From Arthrobacter sp. PAMC25564 (GTDB lineage: Bacteria; Actinomycetota; Actinomycetes; Actinomycetales; Micrococcaceae): 64,000 nucleotides of DNA. Of the stretch, positions 32,460 through 40,927 are shown in pieces. Every line of letters starts with the position of its first letter. The first letter of the stretch is position 1. The stretch lies in NCBI RefSeq assembly GCF_004798705.1, contig NZ_CP039290.1, forward strand, positions 3,410,001-3,474,000, in the 5' to 3' direction. Made by a program: the position numbers and the translations under genes. The notes under the pieces are model-generated. The model worked only from the letters and a program-made list of their open reading frames with translations, did no database searches and was not told the DNA's origin.

Positions 32460-33404
32460 TCAGCCTTTGACTCCGCTGGAGGCGATGCTGTTCACAAAAG
32501 AGCGTTGGAACGCGATGAAGAGGGCGACGACCGGCAGCGTAATCATCGAGGAGTAGGCCATGACCTCGCCCCAGGAGACATTGAGCTGGAAGAAGTACTG
32601 CACCCCGATCATGACCGGGCGTAGTTCCTCGCTCTGGACAACCATGAGCGGCCACAGGTAGGAGTTCCAGGCCGGGAGGAAGGTCAGAATGGAAACCGTG
32701 GCGATGGCCGGCCCGGAAAGTGGCATGACAATTTGACGGTAGATCTTGAACCAGCCGGCCCCGTCCACCCGGGCCGCTTCGTCCAGTTCCTTAGGGATCG
32801 ATTCGAAGTACTGGTGGAACAGGTAGATGGAAAAGGCGTTGGCCACGAACGGGATGATCTGCACATGGTAGGTGTCCAGCCATCCGGTGGTCAGTGACAG
32901 CGAGAACCCGTTGATGTCCAGCCAGGGCAGCTGGTTGACCCACCAGACCAGCGGCAGGGCAAGTGTTTCGAAGGGCACTATCAGGGTGGCGATGATGAGC
33001 GTCAGGATGATTCCCTTTCCGCGGACCCGCATCCGTGACAGGGCGAATGCCGCGAGGCTGTTGATCAGGACACCCAGAATGACGGTCACGGCTGAGATGC
33101 CGATGGAGTTGATCAGGAACCGGGCTGCGGGTACCCGGTCGAAGACGGCGCCGTAGTTATCCAATGAGAGGTTCCCTACCGGCAGGAATGCGGCGATGGA
33201 GGACAGGTCGCCGAAGATCTGCTGGTCCGGCTTCAGTGAGGACACGAACATGAACAGCAGCGGGAAGGCAAAGATGACGCCGAGAAGGATTCTCACGATC
33301 CAGCCGGTGAGGCCGCGGAACCGCCGCGGTCTCTGGAAGGTTGAATTCTCGGAGGTTGAACGGGATCGGGCGCGCCGGCCGGCGGCGTCTAAAGTCGTGG
33401 CCAT
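32460..33404 (-). CDS. Carbohydrate ABC transporter permease (MalG-like)
   Basis: Inner-membrane permease of the CUT1 sugar ABC family, 314 residues with six predicted TM helices (the first at about 33-55). The EAA loop is ELDEAARVDGAGWFKIYRQIVMPLS (about 205-230), which docks the ATPase. It starts one base after the stop of the partner permease. No ATPase gene is in this cluster, so a shared MsiK-type ATPase encoded elsewhere is likely. Confidence 0.92.
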   Translation of the reverse strand: MATTLDAAGRRARSRSTSENSTFQRPRRFRGLTGWIVRILLGVIFAFPLLFMFVSSLKPDQQIFGDLSSIAAFLPVGNLSLDNYGAVFDRVPAARFLINSIGISAVTVILGVLINSLAAFALSRMRVRGKGIILTLIIATLIVPFETLALPLVWWVNQLPWLDINGFSLSLTTGWLDTYHVQIIPFVANAFSIYLFHQYFESIPKELDEAARVDGAGWFKIYRQIVMPLSGPAIATVSILTFLPAWNSYLWPLMVVQSEELRPVMIGVQYFFQLNVSWGEVMAYSSMITLPVVALFIAFQRSFVNSIASSGVKG

Positions 33405-33405
33405 G

Positions 33406-34395
33406 TCAGGACTTCTCTCGGGTGAGGTAGCGCTGTACTGCGGAGATGATGAGTACCAGCGCGAAGAAGACTAGGGAAATCGCGGAGGCGTAGGAGGTTT
33501 CCTGTTGCTTGAAGCCGGCACGGACAGCCTGGTAGACGATGGTCGTCGTCGAATCGAGCGGTCCGCCCTGGGTCATCACATTCACCTGTGTGAACAGGCT
33601 CAACGCCTGGATGGTGATGGTGATAAGGATCAGGCCCCGGGTGGCGGCAAGCCCGGGCCAGGTAATATACCTGAACCGCTGCCACCGGCTGACCCCGTCA
33701 ATATCAGCCGCTTCGTACAGCTCGGCTGAAATGGTCTGCAGGCCCGAGAGCCAGATGATCATGTGGAAACCTGCTCCCTGCCAGACAGACATCAGGATGA
33801 TGGCCGGTATGGCCGTGGCGGTGTTGTTCAGCCAGTCCGGTCCATGGACCGCCCCGAACGTCAGCCTGGTGATGATTTCGTTGAGCAGACCGTCCTGACG
33901 GTAAATGAACAGCCAGAGGAGGGAGACGACCACCATGGAAGTGACCACGGGCAGGAAATACACGGTGCGGAAGAAGTTGACTCCGCGGACCTTGGCGTTG
34001 ACCAGCAGCGCCATGATCAGGGCCACTCCGGCCTGCAGCGGGACCACGATGACGGCGAAGTACGCCACGTTCAGCAGGGCGCGGTAGAACGTTTCATCCG
34101 CGAACAGACGGACGAAGTTGTCCAGCCCGACGAACGTTGGCGGGTTCGGGGAGATCAGGCGTGCGTTGGTAAAGGCCAGCCCGAAGGCGAGCATGGCCGG
34201 TACGAACACGAAAAGCAGAAGCAGGAGCAGGGCCGGACTCAGCATGGCCCATCCGGCGCGCTGCTCGCGACGGTGGTACTGCTTAATCCGGAGTGGTTCC
34301 TTCGGTCTAATCCGGAGTGGTTCCTGCGGTGAAGAGGCTGAAGGGATGGCAGGCGCGGTTGTCGGCAAGGATGCCGGGGCTGCAGAGGAATTCAT
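33406..34395 (-). CDS. Carbohydrate ABC transporter permease (MalF-like)
   Basis: Partner CUT1 permease, 329 residues, with TM helices from about residue 52 (WAMLSPALLLLLLFVFVP) and the EAA loop YEAADIDGVSRWQRFRYITWP. I chose the ATG at 34395 over the longer frame. The cytoplasmic N-terminus contains the pentapeptide EPLRI twice, from a 24-bp tandem repeat at 34284-34331. Confidence 0.92.
   Translation of the reverse strand: MNSSAAPASLPTTAPAIPSASSPQEPLRIRPKEPLRIKQYHRREQRAGWAMLSPALLLLLLFVFVPAMLAFGLAFTNARLISPNPPTFVGLDNFVRLFADETFYRALLNVAYFAVIVVPLQAGVALIMALLVNAKVRGVNFFRTVYFLPVVTSMVVVSLLWLFIYRQDGLLNEIITRLTFGAVHGPDWLNNTATAIPAIILMSVWQGAGFHMIIWLSGLQTISAELYEAADIDGVSRWQRFRYITWPGLAATRGLILITITIQALSLFTQVNVMTQGGPLDSTTTIVYQAVRAGFKQQETSYASAISLVFFALVLIISAVQRYLTREKS
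34284..34331. repeat. 24-bp tandem repeat in permease N-terminal coding region
   Basis: Two 24-base units (34284-34307 and 34308-34331) differ at two bases. They add eight residues in frame to the MalF-like permease and look like a recent duplication. Confidence 0.8.
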
Positions 34396-34475
34396 CGTGT
34401 CTTGTCCTGAGTGGTCCGGGTCCGGGTCCGGGGTGCCGCGCCGGCTCGATCGCAACGCGGCACCCCGGAGGCGGG

Positions 34476-35768
34476 CTAGTTCTTGTAGCCGCTATTGGAC
34501 TTGATGTTTGCGTCAATATTCTTGACGGCCTTGTCCAGGACCTGTTTCGGGTCGGCGCCGGAAATGATGTCCTGGGTGGCCTTGCCGAACTCGGTGGCGA
34601 TGAACGGGTAGGCGGGTGTTTCAGGTCGCAGAACGGCAGACTTCTTGGAGAAGTCAAGGAAGGCCCTGTTCTTGCCTGTCGGTTCGTAGCCGGGCACCAG
34701 GGCAGCGGCGGCGTCGGTGGCGGGGATCGTGCCGGTCGCCTTGGCCACCTTGGCGATATTTTCCGGTTTGAGGGAGAAGGAGAGGTAGTCCATCGCTGCG
34801 TCCGGGTTCTTGCAGCCCGTGGTCACTCCCCACTGCCAGGATCCGCCGCCGATCTTCGGGCCGTTGCCCAGGTCCACGGACGGCATGACCACCAGGTCAT
34901 CACCGAGCGCAGTGCGCGCCTTGTCCGCGGCCCAGCTGCCCGTGTAGACGATCGCGCTCTTGTTGTTCAGGAAGTCCGCGGTGGAGTCCTTGCCGCTCTT
35001 TTGCGCGGCGTAGCCCTTGGCGATCAGGCCGTGGAACCAGTTGGCCCAGTCGACCGCCTTGTCAGAGTTGAGGGCACCGTCGGCGCCCTGGTAGTCGTTG
35101 CGGTTGATCAGGTCCCCGCCGAAGGACTGCAGGAACGGTGAGTAGGCGTAAGGGAGCCATTCACCCGTGCCGGCCGTGCCGAGGTCCAGCGGGTTGTCCC
35201 ATTTGCCCAGCTTCTTCAGCGCTGCCAGTGCGCTATCGAACTCGTCCTTGGTCCATGGCTTGTCCGCGGTAGCCACCCGCACCCCGGCCGCTTTCAGATC
35301 CGAGGCGCGGGCCAGCATGGCCAGGGCCACATCGTAGTATCCGACCGAGTAGGTCTGGCCGTTCCATTTGCCCAGGGTGCTGGGAAGGTTCTGGGACAGA
35401 TCGGTCGAGAGCTTCAGCGGCGCCAGGTATTTCGACCACGCCCAGTTCGGGACGTTCGGCCCGTCGATGTCGACGATGCACGGCAGTTTGTTCGCCGAGG
35501 CCGCGGCGACAACGGAGTCGTTGTAGGAGTCCTGCGGGAAGGCCTGGACCTTGACCTTGACCTTGGTCTGGCTCTGGTTGTAGGCATCCACAACAGACTG
35601 GATGGCCCCCAGTTCGTCGGGGTTTCCGGCGTTGTGCGTCCAGAGGGTGACTTCGCCGTTGGCTCCGTCCTTGGAGTTTCCGGTTCCTGTCCCGCAGGCG
35701 GCCATGCTGCCGACAAGGGCGCCGGCGGTTAGACTGGCGGCCAGGAGCCGCTTAAGACGATTGTTCAT
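34476..35768 (-). CDS. Sugar ABC transporter solute-binding lipoprotein
   Basis: A 430-residue extracellular sugar-binding protein (family 1, CUT1). The N-terminus is a lipoprotein signal: a positively charged start, a hydrophobic stretch and the lipobox GSMAAC with Cys25. WTHNAGNPDELGAIQSVVDAY is the typical beginning of the mature fold. The ATG at 35768 makes the signal peptide start correctly. With GH32 and fructokinase downstream, sucrose or fructo-oligosaccharides are the likely ligand (inference). Confidence 0.93.
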   Translation of the reverse strand: MNNRLKRLLAASLTAGALVGSMAACGTGTGNSKDGANGEVTLWTHNAGNPDELGAIQSVVDAYNQSQTKVKVKVQAFPQDSYNDSVVAAASANKLPCIVDIDGPNVPNWAWSKYLAPLKLSTDLSQNLPSTLGKWNGQTYSVGYYDVALAMLARASDLKAAGVRVATADKPWTKDEFDSALAALKKLGKWDNPLDLGTAGTGEWLPYAYSPFLQSFGGDLINRNDYQGADGALNSDKAVDWANWFHGLIAKGYAAQKSGKDSTADFLNNKSAIVYTGSWAADKARTALGDDLVVMPSVDLGNGPKIGGGSWQWGVTTGCKNPDAAMDYLSFSLKPENIAKVAKATGTIPATDAAAALVPGYEPTGKNRAFLDFSKKSAVLRPETPAYPFIATEFGKATQDIISGADPKQVLDKAVKNIDANIKSNSGYKN

Positions 35769-35821
35769 TGTTGGTGAATCTTTCTGCTTGATTCCTGCGT
35801 GAATGGTTCGGTTCCGTTCAA

Positions 35822-35853
35822 GGGAGCGTGGCCGTGGCTGCGGCCACGCTCCC
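35822..35853. terminator. Hairpin between the LacI regulator and the binding-protein gene
   Basis: A 13-bp perfect stem (GGGAGCGTGGCCG and complement) with a 6-base loop lies between the regulator stop and the binding-protein start. The T-run (ATTTTTG) is on the plus-strand side, so for minus-strand transcription it would act as a partial terminator or mRNA-processing hairpin, which could explain different expression of regulator and transporter. Confidence 0.6.
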
Positions 35854-35895
35854 ATTTTTGTGCGCACCATGGATATGTGCGCTGTGCCGTTGCCC

Positions 35896-36921
35896 TCAGA
35901 TCTGCAGCGGCGAAGCGACTGACCCGCGCTGGATCAGCGGGCAGTCAAACATCTTGTGGACGGGTTCCGCGTCTTCCGATCCTTCGATCTCGTTCAGGAG
36001 CCGGGTCACGGCCCAACGGCCCATACCGTAATGGGGAAGTGCCACGGTTGTCAGACCCGGCCACAGGCTCCCGGCGATCAGTTCAAGATTGTCAATCCCG
36101 ACGACGGACACGTCGTGCGGAATCTTCAGACCGAGGGAGCCGGCGGCCTGGTAGGCGCCCATGGCCATCCGGTCATTGAAGCAGAACAGGGCCGTCGGAC
36201 GCTCGGGACGGGAGAGCAAATGGTATGCAGCCGTTCTGCCGCCGTGGGCCTCGGATACGGCTGCCGCGACCAGGGCGGGGTCAAATTCGATGCCGCTCTC
36301 CCTCAGCGCCTCCCGGTACCCTTGGAACCGTCCGTGCGTGGCGGGAATGTCATCGATGTTGTTGATGAATCCGATGCTCCGGTGCCCGGCGCCGATCAGG
36401 GCGCGCACGGCGGTCCGTGCGGCCTCCACCTCATCCGGGACCACGGAGGACACGTTTCCGTCCTCTGAAACGGCATCCAGAAGGACGGTCGGCACTCCAG
36501 CCAGTTCGGCCGGGAGCCCGATCCGCTGATGGTACATCTTCGCGTAGACGATGCCATCGACCTGGTGTTGAAGCAGGGTGCTGATCTGCCGCTTTTCCAG
36601 CTCACGGTCGCTGGCGGTGTCCAGCATCATCAGGAGCCACCCGCGCTCATACGCAGCATCCTGGGCCCCCAGAATCATTTCGCCCGCAAAAGGAGTCGTC
36701 GCAATCTCATCGCTCACCAGACCGAGCAGATACGAGCGGTGGTTGCGGAGCCCGCTCGCCAACCTGTTCGGTGCATAACCGAGGTCCTCGGCGACCGCCC
36801 GGACATGCTCCCTCGTCAAGGCGTTGACGCGGGAGCCCTGCGTATCGCTCAGGGCGTGCGACACAGTCGTGACGGAAACCTGTGCGGCTCTCGCCACATC
36901 CCGGATGCCTACTTTTGCCAT
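35896..36921 (-). CDS. LacI-family transcriptional regulator
   Basis: A 341-residue repressor with an N-terminal LacI helix-turn-helix (IRDVARAAQVSVTTVSHALSD, residues 5-25), hinge, and a periplasmic-binding-type sugar sensor domain. It probably controls the adjacent sucrose operon and itself, through two CAAAACGTTTTG-type operators in its promoter. I chose ATG 36921, preceded by GGGCAAGG, because the helix-turn-helix starts immediately after it. Confidence 0.93.
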   Translation of the reverse strand: MAKVGIRDVARAAQVSVTTVSHALSDTQGSRVNALTREHVRAVAEDLGYAPNRLASGLRNHRSYLLGLVSDEIATTPFAGEMILGAQDAAYERGWLLMMLDTASDRELEKRQISTLLQHQVDGIVYAKMYHQRIGLPAELAGVPTVLLDAVSEDGNVSSVVPDEVEAARTAVRALIGAGHRSIGFINNIDDIPATHGRFQGYREALRESGIEFDPALVAAAVSEAHGGRTAAYHLLSRPERPTALFCFNDRMAMGAYQAAGSLGLKIPHDVSVVGIDNLELIAGSLWPGLTTVALPHYGMGRWAVTRLLNEIEGSEDAEPVHKMFDCPLIQRGSVASPLQI

Positions 36922-36936
36922 GACCTTGCCCCTTTG

Positions 36937-36992
36937 CAAAACGTTTTGTATGTCGCGTGTGTCACATTAGCCAAAACGGTTTGTACTGTCAA
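36937..36992 (-). promoter_or_regulatory. lacI-type regulator promoter with two operators
   Basis: The minus strand has TTGACA (36987-36992), a 17-base spacer and TAATGT (36964-36969). CAAAACGTTTTG (36937-36948, perfect palindrome) lies downstream of the start site, and CAAAACGGTTTG (36972-36983) fills the spacer. This is a textbook LacI-family repression layout. No further copies were noticed in the operon gaps. Confidence 0.8.
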
Positions 36993-37468
36993 CCACCAAG
37001 ACCTGATCATCGGAAACCACCCTTTACAGATGGGACGACCTGGCGGTGTCCCTCCATTCCGGCGGCTGATGCCCGTCGCACAAGCCGGTTCACTAGCGGG
37101 CCCGCGCCTCGCGGGGATTCATCGATGCTTCCCGTTGGCCCCGCCCGTATAGCCGCTCGTTCAAGGGAGGCTAGGGAGACCCCCGAACCTGCCCGGCAGC
37201 AAAATGCCGGCATCAGACGCTGCGCTTCGGAGCGGATCGCGCGGTGCAGTGCCGCTCGCATGCCGGTTGCGGGGACTCTGGGCCGCGCTGACCTGATGAC
37301 ATCCACGTGTCGGTATCTCCAGGCCTCCTGTTTGCAGGTAAGTCGATGCCTTGAGGCGGCGTAGCTCACAGGCCCAGTCGCGGCCTCCGCAGTCATGGAC
37401 CCCTGTCCGCTAGGTAAATGCGAAGGTCAAACCCCTAAAACGGCACCGGAGCTGATGGGAACATATGC
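36993..37468. other. Unassigned region before the intact IS
   Basis: About 475 bases without a supportable gene. A 129-codon minus-strand frame has no recognisable domain and unusual composition. It could be decayed mobile DNA. Confidence 0.35.
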
Positions 37469-38485
37469 ATTGAGTATCTGCTTAGCTGAAGTAGACTGAC
37501 GCATGACCGATCTACCGCCGCAGATGCCGTGCGCAGGCGTGGACTATCCCAAGACGTTTGGACAGCTTCAGGACTGGTTCAGTACCGATGATGCCTGTCT
37601 GGAATACCTGGCAAAGCTGCGCTGGCCAGATGGATTCCTCTGCCCCAAATGCGGCTCCGGCGAGTACTGGCGTACGGGTGCTGGGCTCTGGATGTGCCGG
37701 GGATGCTCACGGCGGACCTCGGTGACAGCAGGAACCATTTTTGACCGCACCCGCACTCCGCTGCGCACATGGTTTGCCGCCGTCTGGTTTGTCACCGCAC
37801 AGAAGAACGGCGTGTCCGCTCTCGACCTGCAGCGGGTTCTGGGATTGAGATCCTACGAAACTGCGTGGGCCTGGATGCATAAGCTCCGCCGGGCCATGGT
37901 CCGGCCCGACCGGGAAGTACTCTCGGGGACTGTCGAAGTGGACGAGAGCTTCATCGGCGGCGTTGCCCGTGGGAAGCCCGGCCCCGGTCCTGACAAGATC
38001 TCCGTCCTGATCGCCGCCGAGCATCTGGACCACAACAGAATCGGCCGCATCCGCCTCGAGCCCGGGCCTGCCGACCGAAGACTCGCGCTGGTGAAATTCG
38101 GCCAACGTGTCGTCGCCCCTGGTTCCACTATCCGCACCGACGGAGCGACACAGCTGAGGCGCTTCGCCACGCTTGGCTACGAGCACGAATACTTCACCCA
38201 GCTCGGCTCGGACATCCCGGCACACCTCAACATGCCCGCAGTGCACATGGCCGCCTCCCAGCTCAAGCACTGGATTGACGGCACTCTGCACCAGGGCATC
38301 TCCCGGGAACAGCTGGGCTACTACCTGGACGAGTTCACGTTCCGCTTCAACCACAGGACATCGGCCAACCGCGGGCTGTTGTTCTACCGGCTGCTCCAAC
38401 AGTCCGTCAATACCGGACCGAAGCCACTGAAGAATCTGGTCATCTCCGCATCTGCGGAGTGACTTCAGCTAAGCAGATACCCAAT
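37469..38485 (+). mobile_element. Intact IS1595-family insertion sequence
   Basis: A 1017-bp element bounded by 24-bp terminal inverted repeats, ATTG(A/G)GTATCTGCTTAGCTGAAGT, at 37469-37492 and inverted at 38462-38485, with one mismatch. It encodes one transposase. The 8-bp flanks of this copy (acatatgc / aaaggaaa) do not match. The right flank instead nearly matches the left flank of the truncated copy at 29061. Confidence 0.9.
37503..38462 (+). CDS. IS1595-family (ISXO2-like) transposase
   Basis: A 319-residue transposase with an N-terminal zinc ribbon (CPKCGSGEYW and CRGCSRRTS, about 40-65). A DDE-type ISXO2 domain follows: VEVDESFIGG (first Asp), TIRTDGA (second Asp), and NMPAVHMAASQLKHWIDGT through FRFNHR in the last part. 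The frame is intact and spans almost the whole element, so it may still be active. Confidence 0.95.
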   Translation: MTDLPPQMPCAGVDYPKTFGQLQDWFSTDDACLEYLAKLRWPDGFLCPKCGSGEYWRTGAGLWMCRGCSRRTSVTAGTIFDRTRTPLRTWFAAVWFVTAQKNGVSALDLQRVLGLRSYETAWAWMHKLRRAMVRPDREVLSGTVEVDESFIGGVARGKPGPGPDKISVLIAAEHLDHNRIGRIRLEPGPADRRLALVKFGQRVVAPGSTIRTDGATQLRRFATLGYEHEYFTQLGSDIPAHLNMPAVHMAASQLKHWIDGTLHQGISREQLGYYLDEFTFRFNHRTSANRGLLFYRLLQQSVNTGPKPLKNLVISASAE

Positions 38486-38541
38486 AAAGGAAAACTATGC
38501 CCGGGCACTGCGGACCGCCATCCCCTGTTTTCGGGAGTTTT

Positions 38542-38553
38542 CAAAGCGCTTGT
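38542..38553 (+). promoter_or_regulatory. LacI/GntR-like palindrome upstream of the FAD monooxygenase
   Basis: CAAAGCGCTTGT contains the 8-bp palindrome AAGCGCTT, similar to LacI-family operators. It lies about 125 bases before the monooxygenase start and differs from the CAAAACG sites of the sucrose regulator. The function is inferred. Confidence 0.3.
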
Positions 38554-38676
38554 AACCCACGTCATATCTGCCGTACAGTTTTGGATCAAAGGTTCGTTAT
38601 TCGATTATCGAACATTGAGTTCTAATATCGAACAGGCCTCTGGCGATCCCGCCACACAACGAAGTGAGGAAATCCC

Positions 38677-40593
38677 GTGCAGTTCCACCACCACGGTTAC
38701 GTATCCGGTGACCCGCGAGTCCAGCAAGCCGCCGGCGTCGGCATCAATCGCCCCACGGAGCTTCCCGACGAGGTCGACGTGCTTATCGTCGGCACCGGGC
38801 CCGCCGGTATGCTCGCCGCCGCTCAGCTGTCCCAGTTCCCGGGCGTCACCACGCGCATCATTGAACGTCGCGCGGGGCGGCTTCCCATCGGCCAGGCCGA
38901 TGGAATTCAGGCCAGGAGTGTCGAGACCTTCCAGGCTTTCGGTTTCGCCGAGCGGATCATCGCCGAGGCGTACCGGATCACCGAGATGGCGTTCTGGAAG
39001 CCGGACCCCGCGGACCCCTCGCGCATCGTGCGCGCCGCACGTACCATCGACGACCCGGCCGGGGTCAGCGAGTTCCCGCACCTCATCGTCAACCAGGCCC
39101 GGGTGCTGGATTACTTCGCCGAGTTCATGTCGAACTCGCCCACGCGCATGTCGCCCGACTATGGCTTTGAGTTCCGCAGCCTCGAGGTCACCGGCGAAGG
39201 GGAGTATCCCGTGACTGTGACGCTGCTCCACACCGCCGGCCCCAACGAAGGCCAGGAGCGCGTTGTCCGGGCCAAGTATGTCATCGGTGCGGACGGTGCG
39301 CGCAGCAAGGTCCGCGAGGCGATCGGCTGCACGCTCGCCGGGGACGCGGCCAACCACGCCTGGGGCGTCATGGACGTCCTCGCCGTTACGGACTTCCCCG
39401 ACATCCGCACGAAGTGCGCCATCCAGTCCGGTGAAGGCGGGAGTATCCTGCACATCCCACGCGAAGGCGGCCACCTCTTCCGCATGTACGTTGACCTCGG
39501 CGAGGTGGACCCGAACGACAAGGGCGCCGTGCGCAACACCACCATTGAGGAAATCATTCACAAGGCGAACAAGATCCTCCACCCCTACACGCTTGATGTC
39601 CGCAACGTCGCGTGGCACAGCGTGTATGAGGTGGGCCACCGCCTCACCGACCGGTTCGACGACGTCCTTCCGGAGGAGCGCGGTGCCCGGACACCTCGCG
39701 TTTTCATCACAGGCGACGCCTGCCATACGCACAGCGCCAAGGCAGGCCAAGGCATGAACGTCTCCATGCAGGACGGCTTCAACCTGGCCTGGAAGCTCGG
39801 ACACGTGCTCGAGGGCCGCAGCCCGGAGAGCCTGCTCTCGACCTACTCGGCCGAGCGTCAGGTCATCGCGAAAAACCTCATCGACTTCGACAAGGAATGG
39901 TCGACCCTGATGGCGAAGAGGCCCGAGGAGTTCGAGGACCCCTCCGAGCTCGAGGACTTCTACGTGCGCACCGCCGAGTTCCCCGCCGGATTCATGACCC
40001 AGTACGCCCCCTCCATGCTTGTCGCCGCCTCTGAACACCAGGCCCTGGCCACCGGCTTCACCGTCGGCAAGCGCTTCAAGTCAGCGCCCGTTGTGCGGGT
40101 CGGTGATATCAACCCGGTGCACCTCGGCCACCACGCCACGGCGGACGGCCGGTGGCGCATCTACGTCTTCGCCGACAAGGCAACCCCCGGAACGGGAGAG
40201 CAGGGGACGGCATCGCCTGCTGCGGACTTCGCCGAGTGGATTGCCAATTCGCCGGAATCGCCGCTCGCCGCCACACCGGCGGGTGCCGATCCTGACGCGT
40301 GGTTCGACGTGAAGGTGATCTACCAGCAGAATCACACGAGGATCGACATCGGCGCCGTTCCCAAGGCATTCAAGCCCCAGGTCGGCCCGTTCCAGCTTAC
40401 GGATTACGAGAAGGTTTATGCCACGGATCCGGCGGCGGACATCTTCGAACTGCGCGGCCTCGACCGCGGCGGAGTCGTCGTGGTCGTGCGCCCGGACCAG
40501 TACGTCGCCAACGTCCTGCCGCTGACGGCGACGGCCGAGCTCGCCGCGTTCTTTGCTCCCCTCCTGCAGGCGGATCGGCCCGCGGCAGTCTGA
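38677..40593 (+). CDS. FAD-dependent aromatic monooxygenase (3-hydroxybenzoate 4-monooxygenase / phenol hydroxylase type)
   Basis: A 638-residue class A flavoprotein hydroxylase, the usual size of the MobA/phenol 2-monooxygenase group. GTGPAG (39-44) binds the FAD adenosine, VIGADGARSKVR is the DG motif, and VFITGDACHTHSAKAGQGMN is the GD motif. A C-terminal thioredoxin-like domain spans about 440-638. It probably hydroxylates a phenolic ring using NAD(P)H and O2; the substrate is not certain. GTGAGGAAATCCC precedes the ATG. The only remnant of a pathway neighbour is the aldehyde dehydrogenase fragment next to it. Confidence 0.9.
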   Translation: MQFHHHGYVSGDPRVQQAAGVGINRPTELPDEVDVLIVGTGPAGMLAAAQLSQFPGVTTRIIERRAGRLPIGQADGIQARSVETFQAFGFAERIIAEAYRITEMAFWKPDPADPSRIVRAARTIDDPAGVSEFPHLIVNQARVLDYFAEFMSNSPTRMSPDYGFEFRSLEVTGEGEYPVTVTLLHTAGPNEGQERVVRAKYVIGADGARSKVREAIGCTLAGDAANHAWGVMDVLAVTDFPDIRTKCAIQSGEGGSILHIPREGGHLFRMYVDLGEVDPNDKGAVRNTTIEEIIHKANKILHPYTLDVRNVAWHSVYEVGHRLTDRFDDVLPEERGARTPRVFITGDACHTHSAKAGQGMNVSMQDGFNLAWKLGHVLEGRSPESLLSTYSAERQVIAKNLIDFDKEWSTLMAKRPEEFEDPSELEDFYVRTAEFPAGFMTQYAPSMLVAASEHQALATGFTVGKRFKSAPVVRVGDINPVHLGHHATADGRWRIYVFADKATPGTGEQGTASPAADFAEWIANSPESPLAATPAGADPDAWFDVKVIYQQNHTRIDIGAVPKAFKPQVGPFQLTDYEKVYATDPAADIFELRGLDRGGVVVVVRPDQYVANVLPLTATAELAAFFAPLLQADRPAAV

Positions 40594-40794
40594 CCGGGAC
40601 AGTCTGGTCCTCCAACCTTCCCGCCGCCCGCAAGGTCGCCGCCCGGCTCGAAGCCGGCACCGTCTGGATCAACAAACACGGCGCCGTGGACCCCCCGGAT
40701 CCCGTTCGGCGGCGCCAAGCAGTCCGGCTACGGCCTTGAGTTCGGCGTCGAAGGCCTCAAAGCTCTCGGGGTACCCCAGGTCATCAACGGCTAA
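40594..40794 (+). pseudogene. Aldehyde dehydrogenase C-terminal remnant, frameshifted
   Basis: Right after the monooxygenase stop the plus strand encodes GTVWSSNLPAARKVAARLEAG and TVWINKHGAVDP. A shift in a C-run (about 40690-40696) follows, then IPFGGAKQSGYGLEFGVEG to a stop at 40792-40794. These are the last about 65 residues of an aldehyde dehydrogenase. The catalytic Cys and Glu regions are missing, so it cannot be active. Confidence 0.85.
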
Positions 40795-40927
40795 GTTTGG
40801 CACCCAGCGCCCAAAGAGGCACCCGGGACCTCCTGAGAAGGTCACGCCGGCGCCGAAAACACCAGAAACGCGACAAGCACTGCCGCTACCAGGCCCGCGG
40901 CCACACCCCATAAACGCGCCTGCAGTT

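Noticed and set aside
37007..37396. 129-codon minus-strand open frame
   Set aside because: No ribosome-binding site, no recognisable motif and atypical composition; left as unassigned sequence.
37461..38493. Target-site duplication of the intact IS copy
   Set aside because: Its immediate 8-bp flanks (acatatgc and aaaggaaa) do not match; only the outer flank pairing with the truncated copy does.
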